Assembly (NCBI GenBank): GCA_040878005.1
Contig: JBBDMW010000034.1
Coordinates: 1-64,000, forward strand
Source of the DNA: JBBDMW01 sp040878005
GTDB taxonomy: Bacteria > Chloroflexota > Dehalococcoidia > Lucifugimonadales > Lucifugimonadaceae
DNA length: 64,000 bases
Reading direction: 5' to 3'
Notes under the pieces: generated by a model
Told to the model about the DNA's origin: nothing
Database searches by the model: none
What the model saw: the letters and a program-made list of their open reading frames with translations, nothing else
Position numbers and translations under genes: made by a program
Shown here: positions 24,834 through 36,850 of the stretch, piece after piece
How positions within the stretch are numbered: position 1 is the first letter of the stretch
How the letters are laid out: the number at the start of each line of letters is the position of its first letter

Positions 24834-27401
24834 ATGGCTGAACCACCACTACCTCTTACGGCCACGACTCCCTTCATCGGTCGCGAAGCCGACCTTGATG
24901 AGGTCGTAGCGCGCCTCAGGGACCCGTATTGCCGCCTCTTGACCATCACTGGACCGGGAGGAGCCGGCAAGACGCGGTTGGCTATCCAGGCCATGAGGCA
25001 GGTGGCCGAGGAGTCCGATGACGTCTTTTACGCAGAGTTGGAGTCCATTACTTCATCTGACTACGTTATTCACGCGATTGCGAATGCCCTCAACGTAACG
25101 CTGACTGACTCCGGCGCCGCACTGGAACAGGTTGCAGACTTTCTTCGTGAGCGGATTACGCTGCTTGTCGTGGACAACTTCGAGCATATTCAGGAAGCCG
25201 CACCACAGCTGTCTGAGCTATTGCGCAGGACGCCTGGCCTTACCATTCTCGTCACGTCCCGCGTGGCCTTAAACCTGGCCGAAGAGTGGCGATACCCTCT
25301 CGCCGGTCTGTCGCTCTCGGATGGCGGCGGGGACCACGACTTTGAATCTTCCCCGGCGCTTCAACTCTTTGTTGAGACCGCCCGGAGGGTTCGGCCAGAC
25401 TTTGACGAGCAGGCTGAGATGGCAGGCATCAAGCGTATATGCGTCTGTGTAGATGGCCTGCCCCTGGCCATTCAGCTGGCTGCTGCCTGGACGCGGGTGC
25501 TGGACTGCAATGCCATTGCGGATGAGATAGAGCGCAACATAGCTTTCCTGTCCTCTATCCATACGGATATGCCCGCCAGGCATCGCAGTGTGCAGGCCGT
25601 TTCTGAGGGTTCATGGCAGTTGCTGAATAAGGCCGAGCAGTTGGCCTTCGCTGACATGTCTGTGTTCCCGGGTTCATTTTCCAGGGAAGCCGTAGCCGAA
25701 ACTGCCGGAGCATCTCTGCCGGTCATCTCTTCCCTCGTGGACAAGTCCATGCTCACGAATGTCGAGGGCAACAGGTTTCGGCTTCACTCCGTCCTCAGGA
25801 GGTTCGCCAAAGAGAAACTCAATGAGGATTCAGCCAAGACTGGAGAAGTGACACACCGGCACATGCGGTACTACGCGGGCCTTTGTGCCAGGCTCGTGCA
25901 GCCGTTAAGCGGCGGAAACCAGATTCCTGCGGCTGATGCGATAGAACGGGACATGGAGAACATCAAGGCGGCATGCGCTCGGGCCATTCATGAGCGTGAC
26001 GTAACTTCGCTCGGACACATCTCGCTCACCCTGGTTCTATTCTTTTCGTGTCGCAGCCGCTACCTGGAAAACGATGAGGTCCTGGAAAAAACACTGGATG
26101 TCCTGAATGATCCGGAGTGGGCCGCCGACGCATCGGCAAGGGCTGACTCCAGTGCAAAGCCTGGTTACTCCGTGGAGGCCCTGCGCGTGCACCTCATGAT
26201 CGATTTTGCATGGCACTGTCTCAGGATGGGCAGGTTCGATGAATGTGAGAATGCTGCCAGCGAGGCGCTTTTTGATCAGCAACGCTATGGGGTCCCGCCT
26301 GGCGGCCTCAAGGATTCTGACGCGTACTTGCCATTGGGGCACCTGGCGTTAATCCGCGAAAACCCGGATAAGGCCATTCGGTTGGCCAACAACGCTTTGG
26401 AATCAACACTTGGCGCAACCACAAATCCGAACCACGCCATCACATTCCATTTGCTCGCACGCGCCTACTACCTCAAGGGCCACCTGGACGAATCTGAAAC
26501 CTATGCTGGCCGGGCGCTCGCTGCATCCAGGCGGGACAGTGACCGTTGGTTTAGCGCCTACTGTTTGAATGAACTGGGCGATGTGTGTATGGCACGGGGC
26601 GACACTCACGGGGCGGTGCGCCACTTCGAAGAGAGCCACGAAATCAGGCGGGACTTCGGCGATGCCACAGGGATGGGCGAGGCCAGGACCAAGCAGGGAG
26701 AGGCTGAGCTTGTCGCCGGCGAATATGACAAGGCCGGTGAACACTTCAGGGAAGCGGTAGAGCTTTTCCGGCCAACTTACGACAAAGGTGGGTTTGGGCT
26801 GGCTCTATGCGGGCTTGGGTGCGTCGCGATTGAATCGGGCGACGCACCTCGCGCCGCTGAACTGCTGGAAAACGCCTTTAACATTGCAATTGAAATCAAG
26901 TACCCGGAGCTGAGGCTCCGCGCTGTTGCCGGCGCAGCCGAGCTATGCCGCTACATGGGGGACACGTCAACCGCCGTGCATTTGGCCTCGTGCGTCCTTG
27001 AGAAGGCGTCTGGAGACGCGTTCCTGGTTCGCAGGATGAACCAGGTTTTGGCGGGCGCGGATCCGGTCGCACCGCTGACTGATACCGCTGTGGAATCAGC
27101 CGTAGCCGCCGCTTTTCATAAGGCAATGCACCAGCCTGAAGAGCCGGACGTGGTTATGCAGACGCCTGTCGCTGTGCCATCGGGAGGCTCGCGCGTCGCC
27201 CTGCCCGAGCCACTGACTCCCCGTGAGCTGGAAGTGCTGGCCCTGATCAATTCAGGCCTCTCCAATCAGCAGATAGCTGAGAAGCTGATCGTTTCCACCG
27301 GGACGGTTAAGTGGCACAGCAGCCAGATTTATTCCAAGCTTGGCGTCAAGAGCCGGGTGCAGGCCCTGTCCTTTGCCCGCGACATGGGCATCATCGCCTG
27401 A
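24834..27401 (+). CDS. LuxR-family transcriptional regulator with NB-ARC-like ATPase and TPR domains
   Basis: A large 855-residue regulator of the MalT/LAL type. An N-terminal STAND ATPase has a Walker A motif (GPGGAGKT, residues 40-47), a Walker B-like segment (LLVVDNFEH) and the sensor LVTSR. A winged-helix segment follows (about residues 240-330). The middle (about 350-740) contains helical TPR-like repeats, for example around LARAYYLKGHLDESETYAGR. A C-terminal LuxR helix-turn-helix (PLTPRELEVLALINSGLSNQ) ends the protein. Such proteins oligomerise on binding a ligand and ATP, then activate transcription. Start is ATG 24834; no clear ribosome-binding site. The ligand and targets are unknown. 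Confidence 0.9.
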   Translation: MAEPPLPLTATTPFIGREADLDEVVARLRDPYCRLLTITGPGGAGKTRLAIQAMRQVAEESDDVFYAELESITSSDYVIHAIANALNVTLTDSGAALEQVADFLRERITLLVVDNFEHIQEAAPQLSELLRRTPGLTILVTSRVALNLAEEWRYPLAGLSLSDGGGDHDFESSPALQLFVETARRVRPDFDEQAEMAGIKRICVCVDGLPLAIQLAAAWTRVLDCNAIADEIERNIAFLSSIHTDMPARHRSVQAVSEGSWQLLNKAEQLAFADMSVFPGSFSREAVAETAGASLPVISSLVDKSMLTNVEGNRFRLHSVLRRFAKEKLNEDSAKTGEVTHRHMRYYAGLCARLVQPLSGGNQIPAADAIERDMENIKAACARAIHERDVTSLGHISLTLVLFFSCRSRYLENDEVLEKTLDVLNDPEWAADASARADSSAKPGYSVEALRVHLMIDFAWHCLRMGRFDECENAASEALFDQQRYGVPPGGLKDSDAYLPLGHLALIRENPDKAIRLANNALESTLGATTNPNHAITFHLLARAYYLKGHLDESETYAGRALAASRRDSDRWFSAYCLNELGDVCMARGDTHGAVRHFEESHEIRRDFGDATGMGEARTKQGEAELVAGEYDKAGEHFREAVELFRPTYDKGGFGLALCGLGCVAIESGDAPRAAELLENAFNIAIEIKYPELRLRAVAGAAELCRYMGDTSTAVHLASCVLEKASGDAFLVRRMNQVLAGADPVAPLTDTAVESAVAAAFHKAMHQPEEPDVVMQTPVAVPSGGSRVALPEPLTPRELEVLALINSGLSNQQIAEKLIVSTGTVKWHSSQIYSKLGVKSRVQALSFARDMGIIA

Positions 27402-27576
27402 CCTCTGCCTGCGGCCGGGCCGGCAGCGCCTCCCGGCTCCTCCCCGCCAGCCAACCATGGTTGGGTTGGTTGGTTTGGGCAAAGCCAACCCTCTGACACG
27501 ACTTTTGGCAGGGTTATTTGTTCTGCTCGTGGCAGACACTCCATTCAGCGCAACAAGCAGTTGACGGGAGTGGGAG

Positions 27577-27939
27577 ATGAACACGAGTCTGCCGGTCATC
27601 GCGGGAACTGTCTCGTCGGCCATATTTGTGGTTAGCGTGCTCCCGATGCTGGTCAAGGCTTGGCGGACGAAAGATTTGGCGTCCTACAGTCCGGCCAACC
27701 TGGTCCTCGCCAACCTTGGGAACGTCATCCACTCGGTCTACGTATTCAGCCTTCCTGCCGGGCCGATCTGGATTCTGCACTCGTTCTACCTCGCCAGCTC
27801 CGCGCTCATGCTGCTCTGGTATGTGCAGCAGGTGTCTGGGCGAGCGTTCAGGCAGAAGAAGCCCATTGGCAGGCGGGCACAACCACAGGTGCGCCGGATA
27901 GAGCCAGCGTTCATCGGCGACGATAGAAGGGGGGTGTGA
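27577..27939 (+). CDS. SemiSWEET/PQ-loop-type membrane protein
   Basis: A 120-residue protein with three predicted membrane helices (about residues 5-25, 40-60 and 65-87) and a basic cytoplasmic tail. The first helix contains the proline motif SVLPMLVKAW followed by a KDLASYSPANL loop, as in SemiSWEET sugar transporters and other PQ-loop proteins, which work as dimers. It could carry a small sugar or another metabolite; the substrate is not visible. ATG 27577 has a GGGAG run just upstream. The DUF1059 gene follows three bases after the stop, so the two form an operon. Confidence 0.72.
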   Translation: MNTSLPVIAGTVSSAIFVVSVLPMLVKAWRTKDLASYSPANLVLANLGNVIHSVYVFSLPAGPIWILHSFYLASSALMLLWYVQQVSGRAFRQKKPIGRRAQPQVRRIEPAFIGDDRRGV

Positions 27940-27942
27940 GCC

Positions 27943-28167
27943 ATGAAAATCAGCCTGTCATGCAGAGACGTCGGGTCTCCCTGTGACGGACACGTCTCTG
28001 GCAATTCAATTGAAGAGATCGTCAGGGAAGCGCAGAGGCACGCCATGGAAGTGCATGGGTACACCAGCGAAACAGTGATGGCGCCAGACTTTGTGGACAT
28101 CATCAGGGGCGCAATACGGCAGTCGGCCCGGCCCCAGGCACTGAGAACCATAAAGCTCGCTGTGTAG
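27943..28167 (+). CDS. DUF1059 family small protein
   Basis: A 74-residue protein matching DUF1059: a start with CRDVGSPCDG (two cysteines), then an amphipathic helix EEIVREAQRHAMEVHGY and an acidic-aromatic segment ending in a final helix. The family has no known function. It lies three bases after the PQ-loop gene and probably shares its transcript. Start is ATG 27943. Confidence 0.75.
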   Translation: MKISLSCRDVGSPCDGHVSGNSIEEIVREAQRHAMEVHGYTSETVMAPDFVDIIRGAIRQSARPQALRTIKLAV

Positions 28168-28264
28168 CGAAAATGGACAGGACCGGAACTCAGAAATTGC
28201 GCCTGCGGCTCAACCGGCCGCAGGCGACAAAAACGTGAAGTAAGCCAGGTACAGGAGGTACATG

Positions 28265-29344
28265 ATGACAACGAGGACACAGGCATTCGACGAGGTCAAG
28301 GCTGAAGCATTCGCAGAAGAAATGCTGGGGATACTCAATAAGGGGTCTCTGGCAGTATTAACCTCGGTCGGCCACCGGACCGGATTGTTCGACACCCTTG
28401 CAGGGCTGGATCCATCAACCAGTGAAGAAATCGCACGCGCTGCCGGACTCAATGAGCGGTACGTAAGGGAATGGCTCGGCGGGATGGTGGTGGGCCGCAT
28501 CATCGACTATGACCCGAAGGCGAAGACTTACAAACTCCCCGCTGAGCACGCCGCGTTCCTTACACGGGATGCTGCGCCAAACAACGTTGCGGCATTCGCC
28601 CAGTACATAACCCTCGCCGGTACTGTCGAGGACCGGATTGTCGAATGCTTCAAGCATGGCGGCGGCGTCCCATACTCGGAGTTCCCGCGCTTCCAGGAGG
28701 TCATGGCGGAAGATAGCGGGCAGACCGTGGTACCGGTATTGGTGGATCACATACTGGCGTTGGCGCCAGGCCTGGTTGACCGCCTTGAGCGGGGCATAGA
28801 CGTCCTTGATGTGGGCAGCGGCAGCGGCAAGGCGCTGAACATCATGGCTGCCCGCTTCCCCAACAGCAGGTTTACCGGCATCGAGATCTCGGAGGAAGGC
28901 ATAGCCGCCGGCCGTCGTGAGGCGGAGGAGCGTGGGCTGAATAACCTGATCTTCGAAATACGGGATGCCGCTGACATCGGCGCAAGGGAAGCGTATGACC
29001 TCATCACAACGTTTGACGCAATACATGACCAGGTTGCTCCGGACAAGGTCCTCAGGGGCATCGCTGAGGCCCTTCGCCCTGGCGGCGTCTACTTGATGCA
29101 GGATATAGGCGCGTCCAGTCACCTGGAGAACAACCTGGACCACCCAATGGGCGCTCTCCTGTATGCCGTATCCACGTTTCACTGCATGACGGTCTCACTC
29201 GCAGGTGGCGGCGCCGGGCTGGGCACAATGTGGGGCAGGGAAAAGGCCCGGGAGATGCTGGCGGAGGCGGGATTCACGGACGTGAAGATCCGCCAGTTGG
29301 AGCACGACGTTCAAAACGACTACTACGTGATCCAGAAGGACTAG
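28265..29344 (+). CDS. Class I SAM-dependent methyltransferase with N-terminal winged helix (Rv2258c-like)
   Basis: About 359 residues. The N-terminal domain (to about residue 90) is a winged-helix dimerisation module (HRTGLFDTLAGLDPSTSEEI and the following recognition-type helix). The C-terminal Rossmann-type methyltransferase domain has motif I VLDVGSGSGKAL near residue 182 and the acidic residue IEIS at the end of the second strand. Relatives such as Rv2258c are of unknown substrate. AGGAGG stands six bases before ATG 28265 and only three before the ATG at 28262, so I choose 28265. It is followed by a crotonase gene 160 bases downstream. Confidence 0.87.
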   Translation: MTTRTQAFDEVKAEAFAEEMLGILNKGSLAVLTSVGHRTGLFDTLAGLDPSTSEEIARAAGLNERYVREWLGGMVVGRIIDYDPKAKTYKLPAEHAAFLTRDAAPNNVAAFAQYITLAGTVEDRIVECFKHGGGVPYSEFPRFQEVMAEDSGQTVVPVLVDHILALAPGLVDRLERGIDVLDVGSGSGKALNIMAARFPNSRFTGIEISEEGIAAGRREAEERGLNNLIFEIRDAADIGAREAYDLITTFDAIHDQVAPDKVLRGIAEALRPGGVYLMQDIGASSHLENNLDHPMGALLYAVSTFHCMTVSLAGGGAGLGTMWGREKAREMLAEAGFTDVKIRQLEHDVQNDYYVIQKD

Positions 29345-29504
29345 CCTGCCCAGGGGTGTCCGTTGATCGGGGCGCTGCCGCCGTGACCGTGATGATTTGT
29401 AAATCACTTCGGTTCTGGCGAGCAGCGCCTCTTGTTGTCAAGCAGGCCGAAGCCGGGCTCCTGCTTTGTTCGGCGGTCATTGCCTCGGTGCTAGAATTCA
29501 GGCC

Positions 29505-30386
29505 ATGTCAGAGAACGGCAATCAGAAGCCTGTAGACGTCCGGGCCGTGGCTGGCAGTCAGTCAACCCGGCCCGGCAGGAACCTTCTCGTCGACCGCGAC
29601 TCGGTTAATGGGGTTTGCACCATCACGCTGGCCCGGCCGCAGCGCCTCAACGCGCTGAGTGCCAGCCTGCTGGGGTCACTTGCTGACGCCATTGAGAATG
29701 TTTCAGCCGATTCCTCCGTGCGTGCCGTAGTCCTGGCCGCCAGTGGAGAAGCGTTTTGCTCTGGCGCTGATACAGATGAAATGGCGGGTGGCGCGGGCAC
29801 AGGCCCTCACAAGGCGGGTGAGGGCGGCCCCGAAGCCCTCAGGCAGGGGTTCCATGACGCGCAACGTGTCATCCTGGGCCTGCATCACCTTGAAAAGCCG
29901 GTCATTGCCGCCGTGAACGGCGCTGCGGTCGGGGCCGGCTTTGATCTCGCATGTGCCTGTGACATTCGCCTTGCGGGGCCAAAGGCCCGTTTCATGGCGG
30001 CCTATGTGCGGGTAGGATTGTTCCCCGGCTATGGCGGGACCTGGTTTTACCCACGCCTCCTGGGGATGGCGAAGGCTGCTGAATTGATGTTCACCGGCGA
30101 TTTTCTGGAGGCAGAAGAAGCCGAGCGTATCGGTTTTGTGAACAGGGTGGTGCCGCAGGACAGCTTGCTGGATGAGGCGCGGGCGCTTGCAGCAAGGATC
30201 GCGGCCGGGCCGCCCATAGCCATACGGCTGGCCAAGACTATGATGAACCGCGGGCTCCAGATGGACCTGGACACTGCCATGCAGATGGCGGCCGCGGCGG
30301 AGTCAATAACGCTTTCGTCAAGGGATCACCTGGAGGGGATGGCGGCGATGCGGGAAAGACGGAAGCCGGAGTTCAAAGGAATCTGA
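29505..30386 (+). CDS. Enoyl-CoA hydratase/isomerase family protein
   Basis: About 293 residues from ATG 29505. Crotonase features are clear: the oxyanion-hole segments GEAFCSGADTDEM and NGAAVGAGFDLACACDI, and the later GLFPGYGGTWFYPRLLG. The position that carries the first catalytic glutamate in hydratases reads AYVRVGLFPG, so the protein may be an isomerase or another crotonase activity. Crotonases act on acyl-CoA thioesters in beta-oxidation or aromatic breakdown. The last base of the stop codon is the first base of the prs start (TGATG), so the two genes are translationally coupled, an unusual pairing. Confidence 0.9.
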   Translation: MSENGNQKPVDVRAVAGSQSTRPGRNLLVDRDSVNGVCTITLARPQRLNALSASLLGSLADAIENVSADSSVRAVVLAASGEAFCSGADTDEMAGGAGTGPHKAGEGGPEALRQGFHDAQRVILGLHHLEKPVIAAVNGAAVGAGFDLACACDIRLAGPKARFMAAYVRVGLFPGYGGTWFYPRLLGMAKAAELMFTGDFLEAEEAERIGFVNRVVPQDSLLDEARALAARIAAGPPIAIRLAKTMMNRGLQMDLDTAMQMAAAAESITLSSRDHLEGMAAMRERRKPEFKGI

Positions 30387-31339
30387 TGCGCGCTGAGATC
30401 ACCGACCTTGTCATATTCTCCGGGAACGCTCACCCGGAGCTGACCCGCAGGATTTGCGATTACCTGCGTATACCCATGGGCAAGGTGGATGTCTTCAAAT
30501 TCAACAATGACAACACCTTTGTAAGGATCCAGCAGAACATTCGGCAACGGGATGTTTACATAGTCCAGCCCACTTCTTCGCCCGTAAATGATCACATCAT
30601 GGAGATGCTGATCATGATTGATGCCGCCAAAAGGGCATCCGCCGGGCGCATTACAGCCGTAATCCCTTATTACAGCTATGCGCGTACAGACAAGAAGGAC
30701 CAGCCGCGCGTCCCCATCACAGGCAGGCTTATTGCGGACCTGGTGACCACGGCTGGCGCAAACAGGGCCTTGATGGTTGACCTGCATGCAGGCCAGGTAC
30801 AGGGCTTCTTCTCTGTGCCCGTGGACGAGTTGACGGCGCTGCCAAAACTTATTGATTACTTCAAGGAAAAGGGGCTGGATGACCCTGTGGTTGTTGCCAC
30901 GGACATCGGCATATCCAAGCGTGCTCGCGACTTCGCATCGCGCTTGGACGCGCCCCTGGCAATCGTCGAAAAGCGCCGTATCGGCAACAATGACAGAGTC
31001 GAGTCCCTGAACATTATTGGTAATGTTGAAGGCAAGCCCGCTGTGTTGTTCGATGATGAGATCAACACTGGGTCATCCATGATCGCAGCCGCCAGGCTGC
31101 TGACACAGCGGGGAGCCAGGGAGATATATGCCTGCGCCACACACGGGGTCTTCCCGCTCGACGCGGCTGCGAATCTGTGCGCAGTGCCTGAGCTAAAGGA
31201 GATAGTGGTCACTGACACCCTGCCCATTGACCCCGAGAAGCTGGGCGCGAAAATTAAAGTGATCACCGTCTCTGACCTGCTTGGCGAGGCGATAAATCGG
31301 ATACACAACGGTCTGTCTGTGGGCGCGCTGTTCACCTGA
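30386..31339 (+). CDS. prs: Ribose-phosphate pyrophosphokinase
   Basis: A 317-residue PRPP synthase, making phosphoribosyl pyrophosphate from ribose 5-phosphate and ATP for nucleotides, His and Trp. The N-terminal FSGNAHPELTRRI region, the flexible loop PYYSYARTDKKD, the ribose-binding DLHAGQVQGFF and the PRPP loop FDDEINTGSSM are visible. The PRPP loop is slightly divergent from the usual DDMIDTGGT. Length is normal for the family. ATG 30386 overlaps the crotonase stop. A GC-rich hairpin lies between this gene and secA. Confidence 0.95.
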   Translation: MRAEITDLVIFSGNAHPELTRRICDYLRIPMGKVDVFKFNNDNTFVRIQQNIRQRDVYIVQPTSSPVNDHIMEMLIMIDAAKRASAGRITAVIPYYSYARTDKKDQPRVPITGRLIADLVTTAGANRALMVDLHAGQVQGFFSVPVDELTALPKLIDYFKEKGLDDPVVVATDIGISKRARDFASRLDAPLAIVEKRRIGNNDRVESLNIIGNVEGKPAVLFDDEINTGSSMIAAARLLTQRGAREIYACATHGVFPLDAAANLCAVPELKEIVVTDTLPIDPEKLGAKIKVITVSDLLGEAINRIHNGLSVGALFT

Positions 31340-31370
31340 TCAGCGCCGGCGGACAGGCAAAAAACAATTG

Positions 31371-31390
31371 CCCGGGCGCAATGCGCCGGG
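31371..31390 (+). terminator. GC hairpin between prs and secA
   Basis: Arms CCCG(G)GCGC and GCGCCGGG with a three-base AAT loop and one bulged G, about 35 bases after prs. There is no T-tract downstream, so it may attenuate rather than end transcription into secA. Coordinates are approximate. Confidence 0.35.
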
Positions 31391-31405
31391 CGCCGAGTCC
31401 ACCGT

Positions 31406-34153
<2,748 letters not shown>

Positions 34154-34268
34154 GGTCGTCGCCGGTTCAGATTGCGTCCGCGTCAGGCTGTGAGATGCAG
34201 GTTTCGCCGCGTTCCGGAACGTCCGGGGCCGCGGTCCATCGACGTAGTGAGATGGCGGGCCGGAGAAC

Positions 34269-36032
34269 ATGAACAACAGCGAAATCTCAAAGGTCTTCGC
34301 AGACATCGCCTCGCTCCTCCAGGCCAAGGGGGACTCGCCGTTCAAGATACGCGCCTACCAGCGGGCCGCCGACGCCGCAGCCAACCTGTCGTACGACCTT
34401 TCGTCGATTGCTGACGACGAGGAGAAACTTGGCGACATCCCCGGCTTTGGAGACGCCATCGTCTCGAAGGTCCAGGAACTGGTAAAAACCGGGCGGCTGG
34501 AGTACTTCGATAATCTCAAGGGAGAGTTCCCGCCCGGGGTGCTTCTGCTCATGAACGTGCACGGCATCGGCCCCAAAATGGCGTTGCGGGCAGCGACTGA
34601 TCTCGGCATCGAGACCATCGACGACCTGGTCGCTTCCATAGAATCCGGCGCGTTCGGGAAACTGCCGCGTGTCGGCGAGAAGACAGCGCAGAACATTCTC
34701 CGCCACCTCAAGGTGCGCATTGGCCAGGGCGAACGCGTCCCCATCGGCATCGCCCTCCCGGCTGCGGAGCGCGTAATGGCGGAGCTCACAGAACGCTGCC
34801 CCGGCATCCGCAACCTGACCTACGCCGGCAGCCTCCGCCGCGGCCGCGAAACTATTGGCGACATCGATCTTGTATGCACCGCTGACACGCCCGCCGAGGT
34901 CACCGCCGCATTCGTGGACCTGCCTGCTGTAAGAGACGTCATCGGCCACGGCGATACCAAGGCCAGCGTGGTGGTGGAGGGCGGCCTGCAGGTAGACCTG
35001 CGGGTGGTAGACGAACAGTCCTTCGCCGCAACACTCCTCTACTTCACCGGCAGTCAGCGCCACAGCATCCGCCTCCGTGAGCGCGCGCAGAAGATGGGCC
35101 TCTCCCTCAACGAGTACGGCCTTACCAATGTGAAGACTGACAAACTGGAGCAGTTCCCGACAGAGGAGGCGGTCTACAAGCGCTTGGGCCTCGCATTCAT
35201 CCCTCCGGAGATGCGTGAAGACTCAGGCGAGGTTGAGGCGGCACAGCATGACCAGGTCCCGCCGGTAATAGACACAGCGCAAATACGTGGCGATCTCCAC
35301 TCGCACACGGACTGGTCGGATGGCAAGGCCACCCTGGAGGAGATGGTGGACACTGCCCGCAAACTGGGCAGGGAGTACCTGGCGATAACCGATCACTCGC
35401 CCAGCGCCACCGTGGCCAACGGCCTCTCCGTCGAACGTCTCGTGGAACACAACAAGGCAGTGCAGAAACTGGACGCTGGCCTTGACGACATCCAGCTTCT
35501 GCTGGGCACGGAAATGGACATTCTCCCGGATGGTTCACTGGACTACCCGGACGATGTCCTGTCTGAACTTGACGTGGTGCTCGGTTCCATTCATTCCGCC
35601 ATGGAGCAGGACGGCGCCACCATGACTGCCCGCATCATCAAGGCCATGCAGAATCCCCACCTGGACATAATCGCCCACCTAACCACGCGCCTCATCATGC
35701 GCGGACGCGCTCCGGTGGACATGGACGTGGACGCCGTCTTTGAAGCTGCGGTAAAGACCGGCGCCATCCTGGAGATAAACGCATCGCCACATCGCCTGGA
35801 CCTGAAGGACACACACGTACGCAGGGCAAGGGACATGGGTGTTATCTTCGCTATAAGCACTGATGCACACCGCCCTGGTGAGTTCGGCAACATGCGTTAC
35901 GGTGTGACCACGGCCCGCAGGGGCTGGTGCGAAGGGTGGCGGGTGATAAACGCCCTGCCATTCGAAGATCTCAAGGAACTGTTGTCCGCGCCCAAGGGTG
36001 AGCGCTACGCGATGATGCAGCGGCGCGCCTGA
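34269..36032 (+). CDS. polX: DNA polymerase X family protein with PHP domain
   Basis: A 587-residue bacterial/archaeal PolX. The N-terminal 8-kDa-like and helix-hairpin-helix region (IPGFGDAIVSKVQEL and NVHGIGPKMAL) binds DNA. The palm domain carries the metal aspartates in GDIDLV and VDLRVV. The C-terminal PHP domain (from about residue 338) begins DLHSHTDWSDG and includes ITDHSP, GTEMDI, GSIHSAM and STDAHR, the expected metal-ligand set of a 3'-5' exonuclease/phosphatase. It likely acts in base-excision repair gap filling. ATG 34269 follows secA by 115 bases. Confidence 0.95.
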   Translation: MNNSEISKVFADIASLLQAKGDSPFKIRAYQRAADAAANLSYDLSSIADDEEKLGDIPGFGDAIVSKVQELVKTGRLEYFDNLKGEFPPGVLLLMNVHGIGPKMALRAATDLGIETIDDLVASIESGAFGKLPRVGEKTAQNILRHLKVRIGQGERVPIGIALPAAERVMAELTERCPGIRNLTYAGSLRRGRETIGDIDLVCTADTPAEVTAAFVDLPAVRDVIGHGDTKASVVVEGGLQVDLRVVDEQSFAATLLYFTGSQRHSIRLRERAQKMGLSLNEYGLTNVKTDKLEQFPTEEAVYKRLGLAFIPPEMREDSGEVEAAQHDQVPPVIDTAQIRGDLHSHTDWSDGKATLEEMVDTARKLGREYLAITDHSPSATVANGLSVERLVEHNKAVQKLDAGLDDIQLLLGTEMDILPDGSLDYPDDVLSELDVVLGSIHSAMEQDGATMTARIIKAMQNPHLDIIAHLTTRLIMRGRAPVDMDVDAVFEAAVKTGAILEINASPHRLDLKDTHVRRARDMGVIFAISTDAHRPGEFGNMRYGVTTARRGWCEGWRVINALPFEDLKELLSAPKGERYAMMQRRA

Positions 36033-36062
36033 TGGATGCGGATGTGCGGAGGGGGTACCGGG

Positions 36063-36824
36063 GTGATTGATTCCTCCGTGAGGACAACCTCGGCCGGAGA
36101 CTCGGGGTCGAAGTCTCCCGGGGAACTCATAGGCCAGTTGCGGCGCCGGCTCCGGAAGCCGGGCGTGGACTGGCGCATGGTCCTCCTCGAAGCGGTGGGC
36201 GAATGGCCGCTCGCCAGTGAAGAGTTTGGCGACGACACACTCGTTTACCTGGTGGGAGGCGAGGCGTTCAACTGGCAGCTCCTGGCCCACAGGCTCATGG
36301 TGGGCGCGGGTGTGCCTGCGCCCTCAGACGAATGGAACGCCTGGATGGACAACCCTGAGCCATTCGCCGGCCTTGAGGAACAGCAGTTCATGCGCCTCCT
36401 GGGTGTGGACAAATTCCGCGCCCACCTCAGCTACTTCTATGGCGTCACCGTTGAGCAGGCGCTCATCGTGGCGGTTGAGGAAGAGATCACCAAGGGCCGT
36501 GTCGCCAACGGCCGGGAGCCCACGGACAGGGCGCGGGAAGAGGCCTACCGGCGGCTGTACAGCGATGAACAGGACGCCCTGTGGGACGCGTTCAGGGAAG
36601 ACAATGACGTGCCGCCTGCTCGACCCGGTTACCGCCATCGTGATGAGCATACCCTCAGCGATTCAGATGCCTTCACGTACTGGCTTTTTAAGCGACGCCT
36701 CAAAAACTCTGTCCCCGCCCGCGTCGCCAGCGACACCCGAAAAGGCCTCGCCCAACTGGAGCGCATGCGACAGGCCCACGAACGCCGGCGCCGCATGATG
36801 CGCGGCCTCGAAGACGTCCTCTAG
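36063..36824 (+). CDS. Conserved-looking hypothetical protein
   Basis: About 253 residues, soluble, rich in Arg, Glu and Trp. Features are a helical N-terminal third (PGELIGQLRRRLRKPGVDWR region), a central acidic-aromatic part (WNAWMDNPEPFAGLEEQQF) and a basic C-terminus (RRRRMMRGLEDVL). I recognise no family or catalytic motif. I choose GTG 36063 because GGAGGGGG (36048-36055) stands seven bases upstream; ATG 36036 and 36042 are in frame but lie too close to the polX stop and lack a ribosome-binding site. Position suggests co-transcription with polX. Confidence 0.6.
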   Translation: MIDSSVRTTSAGDSGSKSPGELIGQLRRRLRKPGVDWRMVLLEAVGEWPLASEEFGDDTLVYLVGGEAFNWQLLAHRLMVGAGVPAPSDEWNAWMDNPEPFAGLEEQQFMRLLGVDKFRAHLSYFYGVTVEQALIVAVEEEITKGRVANGREPTDRAREEAYRRLYSDEQDALWDAFREDNDVPPARPGYRHRDEHTLSDSDAFTYWLFKRRLKNSVPARVASDTRKGLAQLERMRQAHERRRRMMRGLEDVL

Positions 36825-36850
36825 ACAGTGGGGTCCCACACCTCGGTCCG

